Shown one piece after another: positions 42,651 to 54,800 of a stretch of DNA of 64,000 nucleotides; within the stretch, counting starts at the first letter, position 1; the number at the start of each line of letters is the position of its first letter. The notes beneath the pieces were generated by a model, which searched no databases, was not told the DNA's origin, and was given only the letters and a program-made list of their open reading frames with translations. The translations under genes were made by a program, and so were the position numbers. Source of the stretch: Carya illinoinensis (lineage: Eukaryota; Streptophyta; Magnoliopsida; Fagales; Juglandaceae); assembly GCF_018687715.1 (NCBI RefSeq), contig NC_056752.1, positions 6,688,501 through 6,752,500 on the forward strand, given 5' to 3'.

Positions 42651-43300
42651 TGTTGACGTCGTGTTTCGTATACCTAAGGGCCTGGCTCTCAACAGTCCAG
42701 GTCTTCATTCTAGAAGGCCTGTAATCACATAAAAGAGATCGACTTAAGGTGGCCCTAGGGTGGTCGAGAAAGCCTTCGATGCCTAAATTAGCGACAAATC
42801 TTAAGTTAGTGTCGAAAAAATGGAATTTAAGCATGAGAGTTCTTAGTAGTGCCAGATTGGTCCCTCTACCTGATACTTGAGGGTCCCATTCATAACCTAC
42901 CTCGAGGGCTAGATGGCCATGCCTGCGGCTGGGTGAAGGGGTGTCCTCCTGGAGTCCCCTCTACCATGTTTTATTTAATGCAACATGGTCCTTTGAGTGA
43001 TATAATTAATACGGTGTGATTTATTGGTGTTGCCATAGAGTTCAGTCCTGTCGAGATGGCGTGTTCGCTTCCTCTTTCTTTGGGGTAGCCTCCTGCACCC
43101 TCCTAAGTAGCGACCCATCCCTCGATCCCGATCTTGTATCTTGCCTATACGGGTCGAGAGTCCCTGGTCAGGTCGTCGAGGGGCTCAATGGATTCAGGCC
43201 TTTAGGTACTGGCCCTTTGGGGTGTGGGAAAGATCTCCCTAATGCCTGGTTTGGGCATGCAATCTTGGGCATGATACCTTGGAGAAAAATCTCCCCAACA
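42651..43300 (-). repeat. 5' LTR of the gypsy element (650 bp)
   Basis: Its borders are TGTTGACG... and ...CCCCAACA, the TG..CA type with inverted TGTTG/CAACA ends. The primer-binding site abuts the left (inner) border. The right border meets ATATGAGTAATG, continuous in copy 1 at 7530. No second LTR is in the window. Confidence 0.8.
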
Positions 43301-43740
43301 ATATGAGTAATGTTTTATACAGTTTTAAAATGTACAAGCTTCACACACTTTTTTTTGAAAAGTGGGATCCAATACAATTAAAAAAATGATTATTTTTTCC
43401 ATGTGGGTCTGATTAGATTTATCTATTATTGTAAATATTATTTCTCTTTTAATGTATAATTCAAATTAATAAGATATTTGGATTTTAAATCTCTAATCCA
43501 ATAATTCTCCTTGTTGATTCATCCAAACGCACCATAGGCGAGGTGTATAATATTTGTGTAAACATTGTGCATGTATCGTTGTTAACTAATAATAATAGTG
43601 CAATTTACTGAGTCAGCTGCGACTAGTTCATGAGTGGTTAAATGCATCATAAGCTCAGTGAGCTGTTCCACGTACGTTTGCTGTCAAAACTGGTTTAGTG
43701 CGTGGGATATATCAAGCAGTGCACGTTTGAGAGCCGGCTC
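43301..43740 (+). repeat. Segmental duplication, copy 2, part a
   Basis: It matches 7530-8010: GAGTAATG.TTTATACAGTTTTA, TGTGGGTCTGATTAGATTTATC, ATTCATCCAAACGCA, GTGCATG.ATCGTTGTTAACTAATAAT and AAGCTCAGTG.CTGTTCCACG. No gene. Confidence 0.82.
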
Positions 43741-44732
43741 TCCCAATAGGCAACTTCTCAACACTTTTTATTATTATTTATTATTTTATTATTACTTTTC
43801 ATCTATTTTTTTTACTATTTATTACTTTTTACCTACTTTTTATTACTATTAATTACTTTATTATTACTTTTCACCTACTTTTTATTACTATTTACAACTC
43901 TACTCAACACTTCTCAACACCCAAATCCACCTTTAGACAATTGTCTAAGACCCTAGTGGAAGAACGTAAAAAAAAAAAGTTATAAATAAAGTTAATTAAA
44001 AAGAAAAAAAGACCTAATTATAAAAAATAAAATAACTCAATGAAAAAAATAAAAAGTATCAAATATATATTATCTCATTATTAATTTTAAAAGTATCTCC
44101 ACGTAATAATTATCTCATATACTATCCTTGTAAAAATACGCTTCTCTTTTATCATTATTAATTTAATATATAATGTAAAAAATTATAAGTAGCAAAACTC
44201 AATTTTCGAGTGTTCATAAAATATTTTTGTATTATCCTTTGAAGAGACAAGGGTCAAAATTTTTCCAAATGTGTAGATTGTTTATAGAGCTTTATTGAAA
44301 ATAATGACTATAATTACTTTTAAGGCACCTTTTAGATTTAAAAAGCATTTAATATCACCTTATCTCATCATTACAATTTTTCTAAATTTTGGCACAAAAT
44401 ATAATAAATAATTTCAAATATCAAAATAATAATAATATTAAAAAATAATATTCCAACAATATTTTATTCAACTTTTACTTTAAATTTAAAACCATCTTAT
44501 CTCATCTCTGAATCCAAATTAATCCTAAGAGTCTAAAGTACGTCTTGTGAAATTAAATTAGATCAAATTATCTCTAAATAGATAATTTTCTAACAAAAAT
44601 TAAATTGATTATTAGTTGAAAATGTGATATATATAAAATTTTAATCAATAATTTACTTTGTAAAAGGGTATGAATTATTTTTAAATAAAAAATTAATGTA
44701 AAAATTAAATTTAAAATTATTTTATTTTATTT

Positions 44733-44764
<32 letters not shown>

Positions 44765-44820
44765 CTTGGCTCAAAATTTCCGCCTTACCCCGATGATATA
44801 ACATATTGAGCCGGCCCTGG
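43741..44820. other. About 1.1-kb insertion in copy 2, unclassified
   Basis: This stretch is absent from copy 1, where TTGAGAGCTAGCTCTAGCTACATCGG is continuous at 8008. It is bounded by GAGCCGGCTCT (43734) and GAGCCGGCCCT (44808). It starts with ATT-rich simple repeats (TTTTTATTACTATT) and ends with a poly(A) run (44740-44764) followed by CTTGGCTCAAAATTTCCGCC. No protein is visible. The poly(A) may point to a retroposon, but the class is unknown. Confidence 0.5.
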
Positions 44821-46137
44821 GCCTCTAGCTCCATTGGCCTGAAGGAAAAGTAGTACCGGCCTCCATCAACCTTTAGTGTAATTTCTCTTGCATTTATTAT
44901 TACTGGATCTCATCATTCGTAACATTTTAATCCAATCTATGACTACGATCGAACGTGCAATATTCATATATAGGCTAGCTTCGATTAATATGCATTGAAT
45001 GCTGGCCTGCCCATTTTCTTCAAAGAGATAAATACAAAAAGTACATGAAGAGATAGAAATCAAACCCACTTGATGAACTTTTTATCTGCCAGCTAGCTGC
45101 ATGCATGCATGCATTTAACTTTCCTAGATCCAACTTGCGGTTGCAGGGACACATTCTCCCCGGCCCCTTAACATAATAAATATATGAATGCATGTCATGT
45201 CTTCTGCAGCTTACTGGATGTAGGGTCCATTAATTGCTCTTGATGCCCTTTTTGGTGGTTGACTAGCTCAATATGTCTCTGCATGCGGCGGCTAACCTAT
45301 GTATTTTGACCGAGGGAAGGGTATCAAAAGTTACAAGTCAGCATAATGGGAGTCAAAGAGACAACCAAAGGGGCTGGCTTTTGAAACTTCTTTTGGCAAA
45401 AAAAAAAAAAGAAGGAAGAAGAAGAGTAGGTAGTGTATTTAATATATTTTGTTTTCGATATTTCGTCCTTTAGTAGTTAAGTTTTTAAGTCTTCATTAAC
45501 GCGTTTGATGAGATATTAGAGGTTAGACTAAATTAAAAGCTTGATGATGTGAAAAAGGAAAAAATAACAAAACAAAGACTTGAAAGTCTCTGATGTTCTT
45601 TCACCTTCCTCTCATGCCACCACCAACATGGTGATGATTCATGAGGTCCATGCAACTAGCTAGCGAGCCCCACTGATCCTGCTTTCTCAGACATCATCTT
45701 CAAGAATGATTGGCCACCTAGTTATTACGATCCATCATCTTGTACCTATCTTTTAATGGGAAACTTAATTCGATCAATGATCTTATCTTACATTTAACAC
45801 CATCATCGAACTGTTAGCTGCATGAGAAATTGGCAATACTTATAAAACAAATTATTGGCGAGACAAACATTTTGATTCAGTGCTAAATTACCTTTAAAAT
45901 GAAGTTTATACGTTAATATTTTCTTAATAATGCAATATATATACATATATATACACATGATGTCACACTAATGACGATGATCATCAAGAAAGTACTCTCA
46001 CGTACATGATCAATCTTCTGAATATATAGCATAGCTGGCCCTTGATCATTGTGGCTCAGTTTTTGAGTCATGTTTTGACTTGGTTTTTAACTTAATATAT
46101 TTATAATGTTAAATGAGAATAGAAACCGATATTAGAA

Positions 46138-46309
46138 ATAGTTTTACTATATACAAGTAAATTTGTATACTAATCTGCGTATCAATATTGTTATCTTTAT
46201 ATTCAAAACTCATATTGACATCATTTTCATTAAAAATTGATTTTCTAACCAATCACTTTGAATGTATGTACGTATTGATGCGTAAAATCGATTACCATCA
46301 TATTTTTCT
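46138..46309. mobile_element. 172-bp insertion with 8-bp TSD (TATTAGAA)
   Basis: TATTAGAA flanks it at 46130-46137 and 46310-46317. It is absent from both copy 1 units (near 14109 and 17527). The 8-bp duplication suggests hAT-type mobilisation, but terminal inverted repeats are not clear. Confidence 0.6.
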
Positions 46310-46509
46310 TATTAGAAGATACAGTAATATATAATTAATTTCTTCCCATCAGAAGACAATGTTACTGACTTCTTTGTCCAGATCTTGACAAATTCATGCG
46401 TTAGGACTTAATAATTGCATGCCTAGTACTGTCCAATATTAATATATTGACTTGGTTGTGCATGCTTGCTTACTACAATATTAATTCAGATATTTGAAAC
46501 TTTCTAATT

Positions 46510-46836
46510 CATGTTTCACAAGGAGATCATAGATATATGCTGTTATCTAAAACACAAATTAAAAAAAAAAAAAAAAAGATATATATATATATATATGATA
46601 ATATTAAGGCGCCTATCAAATCTGCATACTGGTATAAATAGATTTTTTTCATTTTTTTTCTTTTTTTAAGTATTTTTTAAACTTCTTTAATTATTAAGAA
46701 AAAAATAAAAATATATAAATGAATATATTTAATAATTATACTATCATTTTTCATATATATATATATATATAAAAGTTGGTGGATAGCATTAATTGCTAAC
46801 AAAGTATTTGAAAAGGTTGACGTTGTCCATCATGAA
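46510..46836. mobile_element. 327-bp insertion bounded by TAATT
   Basis: It is absent from copy 1, where CTTTCTAATTAGTGACATTTGAAAC is continuous at 14228. TAATT occurs on both sides (46505-46509 and 46837-46841). It is AT-rich with TA microsatellites. The class is unknown. Confidence 0.5.
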
Positions 46837-47228
46837 TAATTAGTGACATTTGAAATGTTCCAACTCACATATATAAGGAAGGATATATTTTGGATGTAGG
46901 TAAATATGAAATTTATATGAAAATAATTAATTTTTAAATAATAGATTATATATTTTTTAAATGACTATACGATATTTATATATTTTACAATTATATGTAC
47001 GTATTATTACTATGTTAATATATAACATTAGTATCGACTCTCGAGATTAGAATATTCAACTTTAAAACAAAAGAAAATAAAAGAAAAGAAATTGTCCAAC
47101 CCTATATATATATATATATATATATATTACGAGTTTTAATTTATATGGTTAGATCAATGATTTTAATTTTAATTTTAATTATATGTATATATATAGATTC
47201 TAGAACAGTAGAGAGGATGGTTGGACGG

Positions 47229-48582
47229 GTACATACCTGTTTGACTCCATTTTAATTTTTAACATTAACCCATGAAATTAATCACGTTAATTATAGCTTT
47301 TCTTAAAAGCAATATTATCTATATGAATATTTTGGAGTTCATTTTATATTTATAAAATGAATATTCATTTTATATTTATTTTAAGAAAAAAGCAAAGTTT
47401 ATAAATTGTTATGATACATATATTTATTTTTTATATATTTTATTAATATAATTAATTAAAATAAATATTTTATATTAAAAAATAATATAAATAATCATAT
47501 TAATAGAACATATAAAATAGATACAAATAGAAAAATTCTTCTTGTCATTCTCACATTTCACACATCACTTATTTTATTTTATTTTTCATTTTTTTTATAA
47601 TAAATATGAAGTGTGTAGATGATAAATAGAATAATTTAATTAATTTAATAAGAATAAAATGAAATAAAAAATAAAAAAATAAAAAATAATATTTTAATAT
47701 ATAAAATATGTAATGTGAGATATTGCGTAATATTCCTGGTACAAATATGGCTCTGCACAGCGTTTTTGTTTTGGTAAAGTAATTGGCACTGAAAAGTCAC
47801 GTAACTTAACAAGTGGAAGAAACAAAAATAGAGAAATTGATTGGTGTGGCTATTGGGTGGCTCAAACTTTTTATTATATTCGAATTAAGAAAATATATTT
47901 TGGTTGACTTCAAAATTACAGTGTTGCCCCTTTTGGTGAACGTTGTTTTGACACGTTTTTAAGAATTTTTCCCGTTGAGCAGTTCTTAGTGGCGTTCAAT
48001 ATAGTCTGCTGCGGCGGCGCATTGAGATGTCAGCAATTTTCTCCTCGTAACCGACAATGGGCCATTACTCAAGGCACCCATCCTATATAAAGTCTTTAAA
48101 ATAAAAAATGAGATTTTTTTTATATTTTTTTAAAATAAAATAAAAATTCTTTCATTAAATAAAATTTTAAATAATTTTTATATTTTTAATATATGCAAGG
48201 TTTTATAATATTAAACTTAATATTTAATATAATGAATTATTTATATTTTAAATAAATTTTTAAGATCTTATTAAATTATTTAATATAAATTTTAAATAAA
48301 ATATTATTTTATTTCAATTTGTATCTAGCCGCCTGTCGTCACCGTCTACTCAAATTACGCTTAGACTGTGTAGTGGGATCCATCTGAACACAAGATCTCT
48401 TCGATCGACGGTGGAAAAATGGGCACAGCCATCACAGTGCTGTCACGGAGTTCCTTGACAGCTTTATTGATCTCGGACTCTCGTGAGCCGCTGGTGTGGC
48501 TTCTTAAGCTTTACCTCTCTCTCTGAATGTGATTGACTCTCTTGTCGTCTTTCTCTCTAGTTGTGGACGAGGAAAAGTAGCC
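47229..48582 (+). promoter_or_regulatory. Upstream region of the U-box gene
   Basis: It is duplicated at 23967-25036. Copy 2 has an extra AT-rich block (about 48045-48330) that copy 1 lacks, and copy 1 has a MITE that copy 2 lacks. The core shared with copy 1 (TACAGTGTTGCCCCTTTTGGTGAAC and the block 48360-48580) is well conserved and probably holds the promoter. No clear TATA box position can be fixed without a transcript start. Confidence 0.5.
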
Positions 48583-48639
48583 ATGGTGAATTTCACGGCA
48601 AATTCAGCCGGTTGACGGGTCGTGCTCTCTATTTCTCAA

Positions 48640-48685
<46 letters not shown>

Positions 48686-49429
48686 CTTGAACCCATCCAT
48701 TAAAGATGGACTCTCGCACTCATTCTCTCTCTTTCGCTTTTTGTTGTGCAACACACTTTTCCCGAAAATCAAATTATCTGCACACTTTGCTGTGACTGAT
48801 ATTTTGGGTGTTCAAGTATCATTTACCTTTTTCTTTCCCTCTCTATATCTTCCGGTAATCCTATGCTTTTCGGCTAAGAGAATTGGAGTCGTGCACTTTC
48901 ATGCTTCTTTTGGAGAATCGATTCGTAGGTTTCTAATTTCAATTGATTCTTGGTCTCTATTTGTGTGGAATAGCCTTCTCTTGTATCTTTTCCCACCCCG
49001 AGTTCTCATCCATGAACGAACACCGGTTGTGAGTATTCTGGCTTTTCATGAGCAAGGCGATCATGTGCTCTTTGTACCGTTTTCGTTCAGATATTTTCTT
49101 TATTATCTATGGGAGAGACGCGGAAGATACTCTGAAAAGTTAAAAGTCTGTTTGGATTACGGAGGAATTTGAAGGAAGTATTGTGGTTTAAGAGCTGGGC
49201 TGTGGCAATTTTCCATAGTCAAGAGTCTTTGGTGGTTTGAAAGATACTTGCAGAGTTCTGATATTTTTTTTCTGATCAGAGGGTAGGTTGCGCTCCTTTA
49301 TATTGAGTAGGGTCTCTTTCTAGTTCAACTGCTATCTGTTCCGCTGAGAAAAAGTCTCGGAGTCTAATTGCTTCCTAGTAAACCCGGGACAGAGCTTTCG
49401 GATCATCGTTCTGGTTTCAACTCCACTGG
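48583..49429 (+). other. Probable 5' leader exon of the U-box gene
   Basis: The region holds a CT tract typical of plant leaders and a short upstream ORF of 10 codons (48583-48615, MVNFTANSAG). It ends at a good donor (CTGG/GTAAGG, 49429). The partner acceptor would be TGCAG at 50245, 21 bases before the start codon. A 203-codon frame across it (48561-49172) looks like chance and its CT-encoded Leu/Ser run supports that. The transcript start is not known. Confidence 0.5.
48643..48682. repeat. (CT)n microsatellite, 40 bp, in the leader
   Basis: It is a perfect CT repeat, 26 bases shorter than its paralog at 25079-25144. Confidence 0.95.
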
Positions 49430-50266
49430 GTAAGGCTTTGTTACGCTTGTGCTTCTTAAAAGGTCCAGCTTAACTCATCACTTAGAGGGTGTTTTTGTTT
49501 AATTTATTTACTAACTTCAGATTTATTAATTAATTTATTTTTCCAAGGGTAATTTCCACTTTCGGAGATTGGAACTGAAGTAGACCCTTTTATTATGTTT
49601 CACAGCCGCCAATTGTTCATCTCTCAAGCCAGTTGATCTAGGTTTTTACCTAAGGATGATGAAGTAACTAATGACCCTAGATTCAAAATTTGAAAATTGA
49701 TACGTATTGTTGGGAAGTTATAAATAAAGCTTCAGGGTAGAAAGAAAGGGTGGCAGAGCAGATCGCATCCGTGCGAAACCCTGGTGCTTATCAATCACTA
49801 ATTCTGTTAAATGAATGAAAATCCGGAAGTAATGCTGTTTTGCTAGTTTTTTACTTTTTTTTAACATCATCTTGCCATTTTTGACAGTAGTTGTTGTTTC
49901 CATGGGGTAATAAAAAAGACAAGCAATTCTAGTAAATTGCATATGTGAGTTTGATTAATAAATCTGGTACACCATGCATTTATTGTGCTTCATGTGGAAA
50001 TGATTTCCTGTATGTTTCATGTGCAAAACTAAGTTGTTATGTTTCAAGGGAGAATCTCTGCTGGTTTTTATTTTGGATGTTATTGCTTAAATTGTCATCG
50101 TAGTTTTGGAATTTTTATGGATATCAGATATCTTGATTTGATATTTGATTTCAAACATCTGCTTCTATTATGTTAAAAGCTATGGATTGATTTATATGAG
50201 AGAATGAAACATATGTAATACTTCCTATTGTTGTTGAACATGCAGATCTAACATAGTCCTCTTTTG

Positions 50267-53200
50267 ATGGGGTCTGATGTTGCTGAGGTGGTGGAAAGTC
50301 AGTCCATTCCATGTTCCTTCAAGGTACTGTTGACATGGTTTTTTGCTTTGGAATGTGTTTTTTGAATGTGGAGTCCTATTCTATTTGCAGCATAAATGCA
50401 TTTTAATGGCGGCACCTATGCATACCGAACGTTTAAATTTGTTATCATCAGTATAGGGTTTTTTTTTGTCTTTTAATATATGTTTTGGTTTGTTTATTGG
50501 TTAAATTTCATACATTTATCACATGGATAAGATTGTATGGACAAGGCACTCATAGTCTTTAATTTCTTTGAAAGAAGTATATTTTGTTTCCTTCATGGTG
50601 TCATGGATATCCCAGTTGCTGACGTGAAACTAGGAACTGTAAAATGTGCTTTTTCTTTAATGATGGTAACCTCACAATATGCCGTTCATCTTGAGGCCAA
50701 GGTTTGCTTATATTGAGAATGGAGGTTCTTTCCCTGATGGAGAGGGTTTTATATATCAAGAATAACAAGCATTTTGGTTTCTGTGTGAATCTTATTGAAT
50801 GAAGTTTAAATCTTAGCTCTTTTATGTCCTTGAATAATTTTCTACTTTTACTCAAATGATCTCATTGTGTGTATTTATTCATGATTGCAGGTGCATTGTT
50901 TAATGTGCACTGAACTTCTGAATTTGGTTGATAGAATATCAAGAATATTTCCGGCTATAGAACTGGCTCGCCCTCGATGTTCATCAGGAATACAGGAACT
51001 ATGCTCATTAAACCGTGCAGTTGAGAGAGCCAATCTACTTCTTCAATACTGCAGCGAGTCTAGTAAACTTTATCTGGTTTGTAATTTTTTCAATAATGAT
51101 AAAGAAAGTATATTATTGTGAATGCTTTCTGCTGCACTTCACCAAAGGAAGAATAACCATAGAAAAACTAGAAGGAAAATGATAGAAACTGTGTGAATTC
51201 TATTTGATCTTGTGAATATAGATTTTTTTATTGAATTTTTGCACCACTGATTATGTTCCGTTGTTTCAAATGGAACATTATTGGAGCAAACATGTTCTGG
51301 AATGTTGATGTTCTTGATGGGCACTTTAATGAGCTTGCTCCTCTATTCCCCCACCCCCTCCCTCCTCCTTTTTTTCACAAAGAGTGTGTGCTCGCTCCTA
51401 TGTTGTCACATCTAATAGTCGTGTCAAAACTGATAGAATTAACAATTTATTTTCATTTATATTTATATGCTTGTTCCAATATTATTTTTATAGTCAAATG
51501 TTGATCCATAGCTGACAAGGCTCACAATCGACTTTCAGGCATTAACAGGGGATGTAATAGTCTCAAGATGTCAAAGATCAAGGAAACTGTTGGAGCAAAG
51601 TTTAGGACAAGTTCAAACGATGGTTCCACTTGAGTTGGGTGAAGAGGTTCGTCAAACTACATGCCCTTTTGAGCTTTCTCCTTTTTCTTTTCCTTTTCAA
51701 CTCCCCCCCTCCCCCCTGCCCTTGAAAGGAGTAAAAAAACCAAGAAAGAAGGAAAAATGAGGTGGTGTATGCATATATATTGATACAAGAAGAAATTGTT
51801 ATCAGAGCAGTTTCTCAGTTATATTTTGTCTTCAAATTTCAGTGATCTTGTTTTCTCACTTGTAGAATATGCTAGTAATATAATTGTATATTAAACCAGC
51901 CACTTAACTATATTTTAAAAGCTAGTTATATGGGTGTAAGTACTGGTGCCATAAAACGATTTTCTGGTTTCTGATGCTTTTATCTAAACTAGAACCTGTT
52001 TAAAGAGGAAATGGTCCCATTCCCAATGCTTTCAGCCTAATTGTTATTTATCATCTCCACCCTTCACATGTACAAAAACCTAAAAAAATCTGACAGCAAC
52101 TTCTAAAGCCTGCTTAGGTCCACAGTGTATTAAGAACCAGGATTCTTCTAATGGGGTTTTCCTGGTCTAGAAACTATGTGGGTATCAACCTGTTGCAATC
52201 TTCTAGATTTGTTCCATAGTTTCTTTCTTTTCTTTATTCCAGAAAAACAAAAAGACAAAAAGTTCTGAGCCTCTGTTACTAATGATGAGATATCATTTAC
52301 AGATCTCTCACATCATAGATGATCTTAGGCATGCAAAATTTATGCTGGATTCATCTGAAGAAGGGGCCGGTAAGGCTGTGCGAGGATTGCTCCATCAGGA
52401 TGCTTCTACAACAGATTTAGTGGAAACTTCTGAAGTTAAAGCTCTTCAATTGGCATTTTCAGCTCTTCATATTTCATCCCCAAAGGCTATCTTGATAGAG
52501 AAGCGATCTATCAAGAAGCTGCTTGATAAAGTTGGTGATACTGACACAACTAAAAAGAAGATTTTAAAATATCTTTTGTATTTATTGAAGAAGTATGGAA
52601 ACTTGATCCTTCAAGAGCAATCAGCAAGTGCCTGTGTTCAGCGTGAACGAGCGTCTGCATTTGAGAACTGCAGTAGTAGTTCTGCACATAGCCTGTCTAC
52701 TGAAGTGGGATTGCGCATGGTATATCAGCATCATGAGGCTCAAATTGACTTCTTAAGTAGAGCTACACCTCCTGAACAATTTAAATGTCCTATATCATCA
52801 AAGTTGATGTATGATCCTGTTGTCATTGCATCTGGACAAACATTTGAGAGGATGTGCATACAGAAGTGGTTTGATGAGGGTAATGATACATGTCCAAAGA
52901 CTAAAATGAAACTGGCCCACCTGTCATTGACTCCAAACAATACCATGAAGGATTTAATATCGAAGTGGTGCATGAAGTATGAAGTCATCATTGCTGACCC
53001 AACTATGCTACCAGAATTCGTTCACTCTTGGGAAGCTTCTTCCGCTTCTATTGCTAGTTTTGGCAGTTCTATGAATGATCTACACTTTCCGATTGATCTC
53101 AGCAATGTATCACTTGGATCATTAGAGACTAGTTACACTTTGGATTCCTCACACAGTAAGACAGCAGATGGCTTAAACTTAAATTCTATGTGGACAAAAG

Positions 53201-54535
53201 GCGAGCTCAAATTTCAATCTAATGCAGGTATACATGAGACAGATTTGGAACGTCTATCTAAATTAGCTGAACTTGAATGGGAATCCCAATGCAAAGCCAT
53301 TGAAGATGCCAAAAAGCATCTGAATGTCAGTGAAGAAGCTTTTCTATTTGTGTCATATGATGATTTTGCTGAACCAATAATTAGATTTCTGAAGGATGCA
53401 CAGGACCGGCATGATGTAAAAGCTCAAAAGGCTGGATGTCAGTTGTTGTTGACATATGTGAGCAAAAACAGGTAACTCACTCTTTTTATGGGTACTAGCT
53501 ATTAAGGCTTGGATTTACTGGGTTTTGAATTAAATATTTAGCCTGATGATACAACATGATTAAATCCAATAGCTTGAGTTGGTTTAGGCTTCTAGCTTAT
53601 TCCCTGCTCTAGATCTTTTTACCCACCATGGAATTCCATCACATTTGAACGTTCAAACCATATAATTGTTGTTTCTTCTGCTTTTTATTTCATTTCTCTT
53701 TAACTATGATTATGTTTCCTTTATGCATGAGCTCAGTTATAATACTAAGATACTTTTTCTTGCCTCATGCAGAAGTGGGATCTCATACTTATGGGAAGGA
53801 GCATTTAGTGTCTTGACCACTTTTCTTAATTCAGCAGCAGCAGAAGAAGCCCTATACATATTGGAAGTGTTGTCTGGGCACCCGTACTGTAGAGATAAAA
53901 TTGCAGCATTTGATGCTTTAATAGCCATCTTAAAGATGCTCGACTCCAATAACACAGATTTCCAGGAACAGGCCATCAAAATTCTGAGCAATTTGTCCTC
54001 CAATAGTGATGTTTGTTCCGACATTGTATCTTTGGAATGCATCCCAAAATTGGTTCCTTTCTTAGTTGATAGCACTTTTGCAGGACGTTGTGTACTTCTA
54101 TTGAAGAACTTATGCAGGACGGAGGAGGCTAGGATTTCTGTTGCTGAAACTAATGGATGCATTGCCTCTATTGCTGAACTACTTGTCTCTGACAGTCACG
54201 AGGATCAAGAAAATGCAGTGGCTGTTCTCCTTTCACTATGCTCTCAACGTGTTCAGTATTGTAAGTTGGTCATGGATGAGGGTGTCATTCCTGCTCTTGT
54301 TGATATATCTATCAATGGTAATGACAAGGGCAGGGCGAGTGCATTGGAGTTGCTCCGGTGCTTGAGAGATATCAAGTATGTTGATGATCGAGAGTACTCT
54401 GTACCTGATATCAACGCCTCTAGAGACCCTCCAAATCTCTCTAAAGAAAAGAAATCACCCAAGGCAACTGGGTTTTTTGGAAGGATACCAATTTTCTCAA
54501 AACCCATTTCTTTCACTGCAAAAAAGAAGAAATGA
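50267..54535 (+). CDS. PUB5: U-box domain-containing protein 5-like E3 ubiquitin ligase (5 coding exons)
   Basis: The exons are 50267-50323, 50891-51076, 51539-51646, 52303-53471 and 53773-54535, all with GT-AG borders, summing to 761 codons with the stop (760 residues). Residues 1-270 form the plant-specific helical N-terminal domain (HCLMCTELLNLVDRISRIFP; QYCSESSKLYL). The U-box (about 273-345) has FKCPISSKLMYDPVVIASGQ and IQKWFDEGNDTCPKT, the E2-binding fold. C-terminal ARM repeats (about 490-720) have FQEQAIKILSNLSSN and VLLLKNLCRTEEAR. The tail ends in a basic stretch (TAKKKK). Length and domain order fit Arabidopsis PUB5 and its tree orthologs. It should transfer ubiquitin to ARM-bound substrates; targets are not known. 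The start is in the first coding exon after a leader intron. No lesion was seen. The promoter is duplicated 23 kb upstream without the gene. Confidence 0.93.
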
Positions 54536-54800
54536 AACTAGCGTCAGTAGCTCATTTTCAAGCTAGTGGTGATTTGAAATATCTTGCTTTGTGAGATTCT
54601 TTTTTCTCCTCTTTTTTTTCTCCTAGACTGTAGATATTTTTTGTGAATGGAGGAATGACTTCCCTATGTATAGTTAGTGGGTAGATGGGTTTTTGGGATC
54701 TAATACAGATTGTGAAGATGCAGCTTTTGTTAGCTTTAGTTATCAATTGTTCATGTATTTGCTACCATATTCCATGCAAATAACTTGACGAAAATGTACA
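54536..54800 (+). other. 3' untranslated region of the U-box gene (approximate)
   Basis: T-rich, gene-like sequence follows the stop codon. No canonical AATAAA was seen in the first 260 bases, so the poly(A) site is not fixed. Confidence 0.4.

Larger units (their letters stand above)
30983..43300 (-). mobile_element. Ty3/gypsy (Tat-like) LTR-retrotransposon derivative, pol lost
   Basis: Read on the minus strand: 5' LTR (43300-42651), primer-binding site just inside it, gag (about 42600-41596) and a retroviral-type aspartic protease (41045-40632). Reverse transcriptase, RNase H and integrase are not seen. Next come two blocks of tandem repeats (40370-38205), then a 3.3 kb segment present twice that carries a long ORF antisense to gag, a layout known from Tat-lineage elements. 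No matching 3' LTR was found; the element ends raggedly near 30983. The right border abuts ATATGAGTAATG, which is unbroken in copy 1 at 7530. Confidence 0.8.
44821..47219 (+). repeat. Segmental duplication, copy 2, part b
   Basis: It is homologous to 8018-8425, 12002-12385, 13545-14445 and 16972-17913. It preserves the empty sites of the hAT element (45248-45255), the PAO-carrying element (45591) and the LINE (47220-47228). It has its own inserts at 46138-46309 and 46510-46836. No gene is recognised. Confidence 0.85.

Noticed and set aside
44740..44764. Poly(A) run as a LINE or processed-pseudogene tail
   Set aside because: No reverse transcriptase, RNase H or host-gene sequence lies upstream, and the run is not at the insertion border.
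48561..49172. 203-codon frame upstream of the U-box gene
   Set aside because: It runs through a CT microsatellite (Leu/Ser run), has no domain, and the paralogous copy at 25066-25490 is broken and frame-shifted relative to it. It is better explained as leader exon.
53737..54162. 141-codon minus-strand frame across the last exon of the U-box gene
   Set aside because: It is the antisense of the ARM-repeat coding sequence and has no independent support.
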